Shown: in pieces, positions 1 to 11,712 of the stretch | How positions within the stretch are numbered: the stretch's first letter is position 1 | How the letters are laid out: every line of letters begins with the position of its first letter | Source of the DNA: Tethya wilhelma | Lineage: Eukaryota; Porifera; Demospongiae; Tethyida; Tethyidae | Reading direction: 5' to 3' | Length of the DNA: 64,000 nucleotides | NCBI GenBank assembly: GCA_964030475.1 | Contig: CAXIPT010000001.1 | Location: forward strand, 5,569,652-5,633,651 | The notes under the pieces: model-generated | Database searches by the model: none | Told to the model about the DNA's origin: nothing | What the model saw: only the letters and a program-made list of their open reading frames with translations | Translations under genes and position numbers: made by a program

Positions 1-1541
1 ATTTATTACCTGCAAATGGTATATCAATAGTAGACCGAGATTTTGGGCAGAACATGAATCTGAATTGTCTCCTGAAAGAAAGTCCTGCAAAACGAAGTAA
101 GGGAATAACACAGTAACCAAGTCAATGCTGAGTCTGGCAGGACAGATCTCTTACAGTGAGAGGCAGCATGGCATTCAGTGGCTCATTCTCAACACCCTGA
201 GTGAGAGCTCTGGTGAGGGTGTTCATGAGAGGTGGGTCATTCAGGAGGTACTTGACACCTGGGAGAGGCCGGAGAAGATGGCACAATTTAGACACAACAC
301 CAAACACTTGATAGGAAAATGAAACATTTTGATAGTGCTCACTAGGAAAGAAACATGAGCAATCATGCCATCTATGTACACTCAATACGAGTGCTTAAGA
401 AAATTTTTATGAATTTTAGGCCTTGCATGCAGTTGGTAGTCTGTCACTGAGAGCCTCTCAGCTAGTACAAAAAATAATGGTGACTGATGGTTTTAAAATG
501 GCCACAAGCAGTGGGACAAGATATTCTAGTGTGCTGCTAACTAACCTTGTTGAGAGTTTAGGAAATAGATGAAGAGGTCTCTAGTGGCCGAGAATATTCC
601 AATCTCCATGACGGTGGAAGGTGATGTCAGGAGTACCACTAGGGAGTTGAGCAACCTACGGGATTGGAACATGCGGACCAGAGCAGCAAAAGAATCGCTT
701 TCTTCTTCTTCGGGAAAATACTTGACAGAAGTTGGAAATGACTTCAGAGGTGGCTGGACCTGAGGGAGGAAGAATAAAATAACATGGAGGATTCTTGGAA
801 GAGGTAGAATTGTGGATCACCATATCAAAGTATTCACAACTCACAATAGTGTGCATTGCATCCTCCAAACACCTCTTGAGCTCTTCCAGACACTGGCATA
901 TCCTCTCCACCGTTTCCACTGGGAGCTGAATGGGAGGGGCCTTCTCTTGAGGCTCCACCCCTTCCAATCCCTCATCCAATTGCTCCATCTGTTCTGTTGA
1001 TCCCATCTCTCGGTCCTCAGGTTGAGGTCCTGACTGGAGTCGAGGCCGCTTCACAGCAGGTTCACTGAAATTATTGTCATTAGCTCCACTATCCTTCTCT
1101 TTGTCTCCTCCATCTTCAACACTCCAACCTCCTTCCTCAGGGTCAGCAGGCACTGGCTTCACAGGATTCAGATCTACAACCCTGGGAGTTGAGAAGGTAA
1201 GAATATTTGTTTCATAGTAAGCCACTATCTTGAATACACAATACATTTAACGTGTACACAGTGATATTGATGAAATCAGGTCACAAACTAACTTACGTGT
1301 CAACCTCCTGTTGTAGAGAAGCTAGCAGCTCATAGATGTGAGCCTTCTTCAACAGAGCACTGGCTGACTTGCACACACGGACAGGCTGAATGAGATACCC
1401 AATTGTATACAAATCACAAGGAACAAACAAACAAACAATAGAGAACCAAAAGAAGAACAACATACCAGATCTCTTAGGAGGAGATCGAGTACTTGTTGGT
1501 AAGGTGTGGGTTCCTCTTCACTCGAGTTCTGCATGTCATTT

Positions 1542-1578
<37 letters not shown>

Positions 1579-4072
1579 ATAACTTCCTGACTCACACTGA
1601 GTATTAGATCTCTCTGTTACAGACCTTCTCAGTCCAACCAAGGAACCGTTCAATGCCTTGAGGATAGTTCAGTAACTTGTCCACAGCTCTCAGAGACAAC
1701 AGCTTCAGAGACGAGGCCATGTAGTCTGCTATGGCTAGCTCACATAGCTTCTCCAAGACACCGTGTTTAATAAGAGCATGAGCACACTTCCTACCCAGGG
1801 CAGCAATACCTGGAACAATCCGCATCCCTGCTTTCAATTGACGGATGTTAAGCTGTAATGTGATGTAATTATACGTATACATGCATGATGAAGTTTCCTT
1901 AGACTTATAGTGATGTTACACAGCCCTTACACCAACGGGTGTTTCCCTAGCTTTCTCAAGGCTGAGGCATTGTAGTGTCCATGATACAAGTTTCTGCATC
2001 ACATCTTTTGCATCTGAACCAGACTTCTTCTGCAGCTGGGCCTGTGAGTTGGGACAGACAGAGAGACAAGACCAATTCTCCTTGAACACACAATACCCTT
2101 AGCACTTGTAACACTCAACACCAGAATGCAATGCCTTACCAGTCCAGGATAAAGAAATGAAGGGATCTCCTCCAGAGTCTCCACCAACCTGTAAAAAATT
2201 GTATCCACACATCTCTCAGCAACCGTAGGCATCATCAAACACACTATACACATCTCTTACTTTTGTGGCTGTGACATGTCCTTTGTCTTGAGCACAACAT
2301 CACGAAGCTTCGATGCCTCATCAGCACTTCCCCTCTTAGTGGCTGGAGGTTCATGGATACGTAGAAGTAACAGTAAATCAAACATATTATACATTAATGT
2401 TCACTCACAAGCTTCCATTTTCTGTAGTTTGTCCAGGAGGACCTCATGAGGAGTCTCAGTGAGTGAAGGATAGGCCTAAGATAGAGAGAGATAAGATAAA
2501 AGAGACCGAATGTTTAGGTACGATAAAATTCATGAAAATATTGTATCACAGAAATTTGGAGCTATACGGTATTGGAGATATAATTTTTGAGATCATTTTT
2601 CACGAAAATTTGTTCCAAACAGCAAAGACAGACTTTCACGAACTTCTTGTGACACTAAAATTTGGAGCTATACAATAATATAGTACCTCAAGTTTAACAA
2701 ATTCACACTGATAGGGGTTGAAGCTTGCACTGCTCGTTATCCAAGCATCCTCACTGTACAGATACGTATCACCCTACAGTGGCAACACAGACACCAGGTA
2801 AAATGATACACCCAGTAGTAGTAGTGTCAACAGTGGCTACCTCTTGGATGTCAAACTCATCATTGTCAAAGGCAATTTCTTCATCAGAGAATTCCTCCAC
2901 AACATACCCTCCAGGTGTAGTGGTAGACTGCAGGGGATTGGCAATAACCAGTTACACTGTCTGGTAGACAAACAATCTCACAGTGGCAAACAAACCCGTT
3001 TTGTGCCCAGCTCCTCGTCAGACAAGTCAAACAGGTGGTCGGGAGAGTTCACGGGAGAAAAAGGTTCAAACAAATCAAACTGATCATTTTTCTTTCCATC
3101 TTCTTTGGCCTCTGAACCTGGCCCGGGTGAGGGACTCCTGTCATCATCGGAATAGCCACTCCCACTTCCACTGTCAGAGTAGGGACTCCCAGACCTACAG
3201 AAATGACAAGCTCTCAATACAACACAACGCAGTACCGACTGGATGACATCGTGTCAATATCATCGACCATCGGCTGAATGTTTCCCACCAACCTCCTAGG
3301 GGAGACTGATCTTGGGGAGCGGAATGGGGACTGAGGTGGAGGGGGAACAACGTTGCCATAGATACACAGGGTGAGGACATTATAGTGGCCCCTGACAACA
3401 ACCAAATCAGATGAGGTCTACACAATCACAGAAGAAAAACATACATAATATTATGTGTATAATGAAATGCACCATGCCACAGAATACCCACACTCTAGCT
3501 AGACTTGCACAAAACATGCCAAGTCAGGCTGGTGAAACTGCTCACCTTTGGCTTTATAACAAGAGCTTCAGCTTCTGCTTGAAAGTCAAGCCTGGAGATG
3601 TTGGAATATATGATCATATTTTAAGAAGACCTGTGCATGCAATAATCTTACGATCCAGCTGTATCAAACGTCGGTGCCAAAGGATTGGTACTATCATTCA
3701 CAAATACATCAAGAGAGAATGAAGATGGAGTTGTTTGCCTGCAAACCCAGAAAATGAAAATATGGCTGCACTTATTGTGGAAGCAGATCGAGGTATTGCA
3801 AAAGTTTGCATTGCAATGACAACTGACCCTGTGATTTCAAGTTCATTATGAACTCGTTGATCTTGAGGTACAACACGTACTTCTTTGACAAGGACTGGCG
3901 GGGAGAAACGGACTAGGTCCAGATGCAACTGGTTCTAAAGTAAGGTCAAATTTATGAATGGGCATCAATTAGAAAACAGGTGGAAAACGTCTAGTGTTTT
4001 ATTTCTCTATACCTCTTCTCCATCATGATTAAACGTATCACAGAATACTAGCTCACTCTCATCAGCCTCCAT
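1..4072 (-). CDS. VIRMA: Virilizer homolog (m6A methyltransferase complex scaffold), 5' part
   Basis: Virilizer/VIRMA is the large nuclear scaffold of the METTL3-METTL14 m6A writer complex (with WTAP, HAKAI, ZC3H13). The start is the ATG at 4070-4072, opening MEADESELVFCDTF, which matches the family N-terminus. First exons are about 4072-4013 and 3934-3828 (LDLVRFSPPVLVKEVRVVP), then short exons at about 3720-3655 (VNDSTNPLAPTFDTAGS) and 3600-3545, and the conserved LCIYGNVVPPPP block near 3400-3340. An acidic/serine-rich stretch (about 3190-2845) corresponds to the acidic low-complexity part of VIRMA. The armadillo-like region follows: LEEIPSFLYPGL near 2190-2150, and NIRQLKAGMR with ADYMASSLKLLSLRAVDKLL near 1850-1680. 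Further helical exons lie at about 1190-790, 760-560, 300-120 and 90-1. The C-terminal half lies beyond the left edge. Identity rests on several collinear matches; exon borders are approximate. Confidence 0.93.
1544..1575. repeat. (AC)n microsatellite in a VIRMA intron
   Basis: About 16 AC units on the plus strand lie close to a VIRMA 3' splice site. On the gene's sense strand this is (GT)n, the opposite orientation to most arrays in this window. Confidence 0.95.
2552..2673. repeat. AT-rich insertion-like block with a 16-bp direct repeat
   Basis: The 16-mer AAATTTGGAGCTATAC occurs at 2552-2567 and again at 2658-2673, bracketing an AT-rich stretch inside a VIRMA intron. No coding potential fits the gene here. 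It may be a short non-autonomous element or a local duplication. Confidence 0.4.
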
Positions 4073-4245
4073 CTCTCATCAAAGGAGAAGCAAAGGAACA
4101 GTAGTCCTGTTGTTTGCCGCCCTGATCTGACAAACGGTAAACTTGCAGATTCACCACGTGACCACCCACGTGTACCTCGTAAACAAACTTTATACAGCTG
4201 CACTGCATCAAATTTGCTGGGCCAGACTTGTGGACTAGGAAAATT
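4073..4245. promoter_or_regulatory. Divergent promoter, VIRMA / HSF2BP
   Basis: Only 173 bp separate the two start codons, which face away from each other, so both genes must share this promoter. No TATA box stands out. The final 13 bp (from 4233) are copied in the downstream tandem duplication. Confidence 0.65.
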
Positions 4246-5188
4246 ATGGCTACCCCCTTGACCATACCCACTTCACTGTCTTACAGCAAAAACCCTCTTG
4301 AGAGAAAACTTGAGAAAAATGCTGTAAGAACTTCATGTGCATTATGGTATTGTACACTCAAATGCATGCACTGTGTACTCTTGGTACTAATATAGTTGGA
4401 GCTTGCCAGAGAAGTGAAGCATAACCTCCATGAGTTGGTTGCAGAATGGAAGAGTTTTCAACAGGAGCTAACTATGGGTTCTTCCATACCAAATAATCAC
4501 ACAACCTTGTCCCATGAAGACTGTAACACTAAAGAAGACAAACAGACTCTTGTGGTGAACAGGTTGGATATGGAACAGCTGGCTACAGAGGCCATGATGC
4601 TGAAAGAGTTCCTACCAAAAGTGCTCAATGCAGAATACATCTCAGCATTAAGAAAACTCACTCACATTGAACAAGGTCAATATTTTTAGTCTATTGAGCT
4701 TTCTCTGAAGGAGACTAGGAAAATTATGGCTACCTCCTTGACCATACCCACTTCACTGTCTTACAGAAAAAATCCTCTTGAGAGAGAACTTGAGAAAAAT
4801 GCTGTAAGAACTTCATGTGCATTATAGTATTGTACACTCAAATGCATGCACTGTGGACTCTTGGTACTATATAGTTGGAGCTTGCCAGAGAAGTGAAGCA
4901 TAACCTCCATGAGTTGGTTGCAGAATGGAAGAGTTTTAAACAGGAGCTGACTATGGGTTCTTCCATACCAAATAACCACACAACCTTGTCCCATGAAGAC
5001 TGTAACGGTAAAGAAGACAAGCAGACTCTTGTGGTGAACAGGTTGGATATGGAACAGCTGGCTACAGAGGCCATGATGCTGAAAGAGTTCCTACCAAAAG
5101 TGCTCAATGCAGAATACATCTCAGCATTAAGAAAACTCACTCACATTGAACAAGGTCAATATTTTTAGTCTATTGAGCTTTCTTGAAG
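4233..5188 (+). repeat. 480-bp tandem duplication of HSF2BP exons 1-2
   Basis: Unit 1 is 4233-4712 and unit 2 is 4713 to about 5188, a few percent diverged. Each holds an ATG exon (4246 and 4726), an intron and a 280-nt exon (4396-4675 and 4875-5154). The two 280-nt exons differ at two visible residues (FQQEL/FKQEL, CNTKED/CNGKED). No N joins lie nearby. Confidence 0.95.
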
Positions 5189-6704
5189 GAGGGCCTAGCT
5201 CAACAGACCACATTCATGTTTATGGGTAACCATGGTATTTTATATATCGGACCACAGAACTCCAAGTAGCATTGCAGGAGAGAAGTCGATTGAGTGGTGA
5301 GTGTGAACACCTTCAGAGAAGAGTCGAGTCCCTCATGGCAGACTATGAACAGGAGAAACAGGAAAAGTTCACTGCAAAGGTACACAAGTACATTGTGACA
5401 CTCCCCCTGTGAGTAGTTAGTTATCAATATATTATGTGTAACCCTACAACCCTTCCCTGGCCTCAAGAGTGAAGTGACAGAGCTGACACAGCAGCTGAGC
5501 CAACAGGCTGACTACTTCTCCTCCATGGGAGCTGCTTGCTGTACTCTCCTATGGAGAGTTTCACGGCATGAGGATTGCATACACTCCATTCTCAGTGGTG
5601 TGAGTTTATTTTTCTTTTCAAAGTTCTTGGAAACGATGTTGTACCTTAGTACTACATACTCACCCAGCTGTTGTTTGGGTTTTCTCAGTCTATGGTGAAC
5701 GAGTTTCTGAGACTTGTTTCCAGCACTCTCCAGAGTTACCTAGCAACCTACAGCGATGGTTTACCAGAAGAAAACAGTGAAGAGGCTCAGTTTGTACTAG
5801 CCCTCTGTGGGATTGTTACTAGTAGGCATACACTAGTACAATGGTGTACATTGAGACACATTCACGGTTGTTACAGATATTGGGGCATCTGCATTTGGTC
5901 GTGAGTATCTGTCCAGTTGTGAGGATGGAAGATCCCTCATTGATGTATTCTGTTCTGTATTAGCAGAAGCACCACCTGGACCAGAATGGTTTGTTTATTT
6001 GCACGCTGATTTGGAGCATGCCCCTGTCATCAATGGATTATTACATTTATATAGTGCAAAGTTAAAGAATCTTGTTTTGATGTCTCTCTACAACATAAGG
6101 TACATTGCCTCACATTTGAAGTCAATGGAACTTAAATGTACACACAATACAATGGGTTGTACCATTATAGTATCAACCAGAAAGGACTAAGGTACCTGAC
6201 ATCTAAACCAGACATCATGAGAGTCCTTGTGTGGCTGCTACAACGTGAGTGGTTCTCTCTTGTCCTGCCTCTGTGTGCATGCCCATAATGTGCTTCTACC
6301 TCACAGATGAGGACGATAGTACCAATAGACTACATAGCATCAGGTACACACGTTATTGATTTACTACAGATATATATGCACATACCGACATTGTTTTCCA
6401 TACTGTTATGGCCTTTGTTTAAGCTAGCTCACCAAATTCTTCAGATTGTTGCAATCGATAGTAATGGAACCTGAAAGCCCCGTCGTCATCCAACAGGCAT
6501 TGGAGGCCATTCCAATACAGCTGCTGCAACACCTAGCCGCCTCTGGTGGCAATGATGAGGTGAGTCGACAAAGAAAATCAGGTGTGTGTCACATCACATT
6601 GTATTTGTGTGGTTCGTCATAACATTTAGATGCAAGTGGCTGCCCACGAGTTGATGACTGATCTAACATCACTAGCTCATGGTCAGGGCCTCACAGGACA
6701 ATGA
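4246..6704 (+). CDS. HSF2BP: Heat shock factor 2-binding protein (MEILB2), meiotic BRCA2 localiser
   Basis: HSF2BP/MEILB2 binds BRCA2 and brings it to meiotic double-strand breaks in vertebrates. Exon 1 is 4246-4323 (MATPLTIPTSLSY), exon 2 is 4396-4675 (RLDMEQLATEAMMLKEFLPK, the coiled-coil start), and exon 3 begins near 5256 (ELQVALQERSRLSGECEHLQ). Then come SEVTELTQQLSQQADYFSSM plus GAACCTLLWRVS (about 5468-5598), SMVNEFLRLV to LALCGIVT (about 5690-5821), ASAFGREYLSSCEDG, LKNLVLMSLYNISINQKGL across a splice, and the last armadillo-like helices ending GQGLTGQ, stop 6702-6704. Every block has a collinear counterpart in human HSF2BP (for example GAAACTLLWGVS and LMSLYNVSINLKGL). A near-identical copy of exons 1-2 lies at 4726-5154. 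The spacing suggests about 330 residues, the usual family length. Confidence 0.92.
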
Positions 6705-6980
6705 ATACCACTTCATCCAATGTACTAGTGAGCTATGTGCTACAGGTTAAAATTGTCATTGTGTTATGAAGCATCTCATTAATAAATAACAGTATAGAAA
6801 ATATAAATATATAACAAATGGGGCTGTGTAAAAAAAAAAAAAAAAAAAAAGAACAGAACATGTAGCATAATAGACAGCACATGAATAGTAGCAACTGTTG
6901 TTGTAACATCTATGTACTCACATGTAGACTATACAAAGAAGAATGGAGGTGGTGTCTTCTGACAATATTATTGTCTCCAT
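6705..6980. other. Convergent spacer HSF2BP / PLA2G15
   Basis: This spacer holds both 3' ends. An AATAAATAA poly(A)-signal-like stretch lies at 6780-6789 and a run of 21 A lies at 6830-6850. No coding sequence is evident. Confidence 0.7.
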
Positions 6981-7769
6981 TCAACCGTTGATTTTCCCTG
7001 TATACACGATACTGTCTACATCTTTGATAACGGCAGCATTCTTGATGGTGTGAACGTGTTCCACACCCGGATAGCCCTTCAACGTCACCTCGTAGTACTG
7101 CTGATTCTGCCATCTCTTGCAGGCCGTCAGACTCCGAATGTTCACCGTGGCATCTCCATCGCCGTACACAGTCTGAGGGTCGGTGTCCGGGAATTCGCCC
7201 GCTCTGTAGATGAACTGCAGTGGTGTGCTCATGTTGTAGCCATAGAGACAGAAGTGTGTGATGTTGGGAGGTGGCATGGGACCTGTGAGGTCTTTAAACT
7301 CGTTGAACATCTCCCATCCTCGAGGGTACTTCATGTCCGTAAAGAGATCTTGGTAGTCCCAAGCAGAGTAGTTTCTTTCGGGCGTGATGATGAAGTAGTC
7401 TTTGCTGGTCCAAAGGTCCTTGGAAGGGTAGGGCAGGAGCCAAGCAGTACTGGGGTAAGATCGCTGTCCATTTCTTCCCCATATGTCCTTATCAATAATG
7501 ATTCCTTCATTGTCTCCCGATGTAAATGCTTTGGTTGATTTCGCTGCTCCCTGCCACACACCTGCCATGGTGATATAGATGCTGATGTACTTTTCTTTCC
7601 ATGTTTGATCGACTACTTTTGTCAGGAAATAGAGTGTTGAGATGGAGCCCATGCTGTGAGCAATGAGCACCACTTTCTGGTTCCCATTATCATGTGATGT
7701 CTTCTCTATCAGAGTCTTCAGCTTGTCGTAATAGCCTTGTTTTTCGTATTGATCTGTAGATAGTCATTT

Positions 7770-7812
<43 letters not shown>

Positions 7813-8151
7813 TTGACAGTATTTTAAATTGAGCATATGACTATTAGTGATCAATTTGCATGCAAATAATCTATTGCGAGAGGGTCTAGTTAGAGGCTAC
7901 TCACTGCAAGCAAATCTCCAATCATACGGAGCTCCAACAATGTTCTTTCCTCTCACATATCCCTTGTCAACAAAGTGCTGTATCATTGTGTAAAAATAGG
8001 TAGTGGAGCCGAACCACTTTGTGTCAGGATCCAAGTATTCTAAAGCTGCAGTATCACCAAAGTTTCCAGGCACTCGAATTTCAACTCCTTGTGTGTTGCT
8101 ATACTCCCCTGTTGCATTATCATAATGTAGCCTAAAGACATGTGGGTGCAN

Positions 8152-8224
<73 letters not shown>

Positions 8225-8659
8225 AGTGTGTGTGATTATACAGTGCATCTAACATACTTAATATTTTCTGAGAGACAGTCAACTTCATATGGGAGCAGTT
8301 GAGTAAGACTCAGCCATATTGTGTACCAGTCCTTATTCCTGGGACAGAAGACATGTGATGAGGTGGTCTTGTTCAGTTTAGCTTCCAGCTGGTTACCAAG
8401 AATACCTGGTACTATATTAACGAAATTTATAGTGTAGTGTGTAAAAAAAAAAACGAGTGAATATGTTTGGTTTGTATAGTGGTTTAATAATTTAATCACT
8501 CTGAGATGAAATTCAAAGCCAAAACCCATAAAATTATAATTCGTATTCTTAGAGCTTACCAATGACTAAAGGAGGACCAGCTGCACTTTCAACATGATTC
8601 CTGGAATCTGTTAATACTACTACCAAGGAGAACACTACGAAAACAAGCTTCCCAGACAT
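6981..8659 (-). CDS. PLA2G15: Group XV phospholipase A2 / LCAT-like acyltransferase (lysosomal)
   Basis: This enzyme family hydrolyses and transacylates phospholipids in lysosomes. Four exons are visible: about 8659-8560 (signal peptide MSGKLVFVVFSLVVVLTDS), 8405-8258 (ILGNQLEAKLNKT, matching the family DLGNQLEAKLDKP), 8131-7905 (GYVRGKNIVGAPYDWRFAC) and 7753-6981. The alpha/beta-hydrolase triad is present: nucleophile Ser in VLIAHSMGS, Asp in VYGDGDATVN and His in YPGVEHVHT. TAWLLPYPSKDLW and HFCLYGYNMSTP also match family signatures. By spacing the protein is near 400 residues, normal for PLA2G15. Both internal long introns carry CA arrays just before the acceptor, one with an assembly N at 8151. 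A close LCAT paralog cannot be excluded, but the lid-region matches favour PLA2G15. Confidence 0.9.
7770..7811. repeat. (TG)n array, sense (CA)n, in a PLA2G15 intron
   Basis: This pure dinucleotide array starts about 15 nt upstream of the exon 4 acceptor on the gene's sense strand. Confidence 0.95.
8151..8222. repeat. (TG)n array with N join in a PLA2G15 intron
   Basis: An N at 8151 is followed by about 70 bp of TG, which is (CA)n on the sense strand, ending about 20 nt before the exon 3 acceptor. The N suggests the array length is unresolved. Confidence 0.95.
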
Positions 8660-9371
8660 GTTGTTTCTTGTTGCCACGCACCAGTCACCTCATCTTTTAT
8701 AATAATATGCGTGGTAGTCATGTGCCACATAAATCATTTATGGCATGTGGCTTTTTGGGGCTTTATTATCTCCAATTAGTGCCCACTTGACTTGTGATGA
8801 TTTCTGTTTGTACTACTGGAACTCACAGGTACATGTATGAACTATAGGGTTCTAGTTAATTCATAGAGAATTTAAAGGAAATTATATTGTAAAATTGTTG
8901 ATTAAAAATAGATTGGATTCACTACCTAGTATATACCTTCGTGTGAAAAACTGAAATTCTAGGAAAATGTTTACACACTAGTACAATTCAGGAATTGACA
9001 GAAGCTTTATCATTCTTGGTATGTATTTTGTCTGTGATGCTCCTAAACACCAAACACTACGATACCTATGTCTATACAGCCATGCATAGAGTATGTCTAA
9101 GCTTGAGTCTGTGTAGAATTTGTGTACAGTGATTCTCAGAGGTGGTTTGCTATATCAAGAACCACCCATGGGAGTTTATAGTGCAACAAATTCCTTTATT
9201 GGCAGTAATATGTGTACAGACTCCCCATAACATAGCTAGTGCCATTTCTGGGAATTGGTTCTTGGAAAACCCTTTATGTAAATGCCTTCTATTTATGCCC
9301 TGACTGTACAGATGATTAATTTTGCAAGGAACAGTACCTTGATACTGATACTATGATTCCTGTAATCCAGC
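8660..9371. other. Divergent intergenic region PLA2G15 / DGCR6, no gene seen
   Basis: These 712 bp are AT-rich, without splice-supported exons, RNA genes or inverted repeats that I can see. They must hold the promoters and 5' UTRs of both flanking genes. Confidence 0.6.
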
Positions 9372-10058
9372 ATGGCAGTTATAAATAACATTTCCCCAGA
9401 TTTATTACCACTGAAGACTCTGCTATTAACCTTCCCAATGAATTGCTGTAGTATGAGTGATCCCATTGATTATGATCCCACTGATGTGGGTCAATATTCT
9501 GCTGAAGGTCAAAGGAAATTGGACTATTATGTAGCAAAACTGTGTGAATATAGAGATGCTCTTCCTTCTAGTCAGCATTCCTGGTATCCTACTGCCAAAT
9601 TGAGAGACCTTTCACTCTCCCTACTTGATGGCACAATATTTGAGATCACAATGGAACTCAAAGATATCCAACAGCTTAGTGAGAGAGCCTTACTCAACAA
9701 GCGCATGAAGATGGTGAGTTCGCAAAAGACACGAAAGGTACAGCTGGCAAAGAAACACAAAGAAGAACTGGCTGCTTGTCAGCACAAGCAACACAACATC
9801 CCCCTGGTGAAATCCAAACACAACAAGGAGTTGATTGAGATAGAGGAGAAACTGATTGAAGAGACTAGAGCGACCGATCAGAGCATCATCTTAGAGTTGG
9901 ACCAGCTGGTCTCAGACCAACAGTCAACGCTCCAGCAAGCAGCCGTGCCTTTCTTTACAGTCACTAACAACCCACAAGAACTCCAAAAGCAGATAACCGT
10001 TTTGAGGTTCATTCATAAACTCTTCTCACAAGAAACAGACACTCGCTCTGATCAGTAA
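9372..10058 (+). CDS. DGCR6: DGCR6 / gonadal family protein, single exon
   Basis: The DGCR6 family (vertebrate DiGeorge critical region 6, Drosophila gonadal) is conserved in animals and its molecular role is poorly defined. The uninterrupted frame codes 228 residues. Diagnostic segments are LRDLSLSLLDGTIFEI, LVSDQQSTLQQAAVPFF and TNNPQELQKQI, matching human LSDLALALLDGTVFEI, VADQQSTLEKAGVAGF and TNPQEL. The middle is a charged helix rich in K and E (ARKHKEEL-like), consistent with a coiled coil. The first ATG is 9372; an in-frame ATG at 9453 (MSDPIDYDPTD) is an equally plausible start. The human gene is multi-exon, so the lack of introns here suggests intron loss or a retrocopy that replaced the original. 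It is convergent with the next gene. Confidence 0.9.
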   Translation: MAVINNISPDLLPLKTLLLTFPMNCCSMSDPIDYDPTDVGQYSAEGQRKLDYYVAKLCEYRDALPSSQHSWYPTAKLRDLSLSLLDGTIFEITMELKDIQQLSERALLNKRMKMVSSQKTRKVQLAKKHKEELAACQHKQHNIPLVKSKHNKELIEIEEKLIEETRATDQSIILELDQLVSDQQSTLQQAAVPFFTVTNNPQELQKQITVLRFIHKLFSQETDTRSDQ

Positions 10059-10306
10059 CTGATACACAAACACAGAGAACTAATAAATAGGGACAATCAT
10101 GAAACAATAATAAGTATTACCCAGTCTTTGAGACTATAAAAATGAGATTAAACAATTTCATGCCATGATATCAATTAATAATAATCGTGGCAGGTATAAA
10201 AATAGAGACAAAGAACATGACAGAGCACACACAAACATCTCACCAACAGTGAACAGTAAAAAAAAAACAGTGTGCATGATTATAATAATAGAATCTGATA
10301 CTGGGT

Positions 10307-11677
10307 TCATGATATTATACATCCTGTTTTCCTGTTTGAAGCATTCTTTATATTTCTGTCCACTCTCTCTGTGAGTGCTTTGGGAAGACACTTTGCCTTC
10401 TGTAAAGATTGGTACCACGACTCCAGATCCTACACACAGAGGAGGGACAACAAATCAATATCAATCCAATTTGCAATTGATGAATAGTTTTACACAAAAC
10501 TCCTATTGCACTGGGAATTATTATTATAGGAAAACAGTGGCATTCAAAACAAGGAAATTAGTAGGAAAGGAGAATCCCAAGATTCATTTGGGACTCTAAG
10601 GAGCCGACAGTTAGGAATACACAGGCGATCCTGTTATTATAACACACATTCTATAATGTCACTTCATAAGATTAAATTTACGTACCTCAGGTGAAGGACA
10701 CGATAACTTGTAGCTTCTGAACTGTTTGATCATTGGATTGGACGGCTCTACAATGATGACTGTATTATGATCGTCAAGATTGTCAAATTCCACGTGGTAA
10801 TCAGTTTGAAGGTTCAAAGTTGCAGAATGTGAAAATGTTTCCCCACCATATTCAGAGTCATTGTTATCAGCACCATTAACACTGTGTCTAGTCAGGCTCT
10901 GTATTGTGAGAAAGGGAAATGGAAAATGAAACAACACTAATTAAGTAATATACTAATAAGTACACAGTGAGCTCAGATGCAGGCTTTAAGGGAATGAGAC
11001 CAAACAGTGCTAACTAGAAAGGAACTCTAAACTAATTATTCCAGTTAGATTATTAGTTGGAAAGCTTGGCTGACTCCACTAACTTCCTATAGGTACCTAA
11101 TAGTATCTTTACTCACAAGGTCTTTGACATAGCTCAATTCATCCTTTCTGAGAAACCGAACATGATCGGGTCTGAAATACTTCTGCTTGTCTCCACGGTG
11201 ATCACCAACTGCCCATTCTCCAGTCTTGTTTTGAATGTTTGTGATCAGTGCACCTACTGTGAAGTTGAGTTCATTCACCTCTCTGTTTCCGTAGAAATCT
11301 TTAATCGCAATACCACAGTTGGTGTATACAGGCTGTTGAAATGTGTGTGGGTGAATAATGTTACACAATGGTATATATAATAGCAATACATTCTGCAAAT
11401 ATCAGTGGTGTTATGTACAAGAGAGCGGACATGAAATCATCAAAGCAAAACCATAGGTGCATAATTTATATGATATATCAATATTTACTTACATCTATAT
11501 CTCTCACAGGATACTTGAGAACAGTCTTCTCATTAATGGGATTCTCCATAAAGTAGTGAATAATCTTATAGAGCACTGCTGATGAGACGTTGTTTAGGGT
11601 GTATCCAGCCGTAGGTCTCTGACTTACTGTTACCAAGTTATGTAAAATACTACCATTAGACCTGTGTGCAAGGGGTG

Positions 11678-11712
<35 letters not shown>

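Noticed and set aside
4726..5154. A second, independent gene copy beside HSF2BP
   Set aside because: The duplicate holds only two exons, shares the single downstream set of exons and ends exactly at the duplication border, so it is an internal exon duplication.
7050..7538. 162-residue plus-strand frame
   Set aside because: It is the shadow of the PLA2G15 last exon, whose minus-strand frame carries the catalytic triad and family motifs.
10158..10418. Alternative last-exon frame reading MVPIFTEGK
   Set aside because: The preceding exon ends in phase 0 at CCTGAG|GTACG and the acceptor TGTGTAG|GATCTG sets the DLESWYQSL frame, which gives a proper PH helix.
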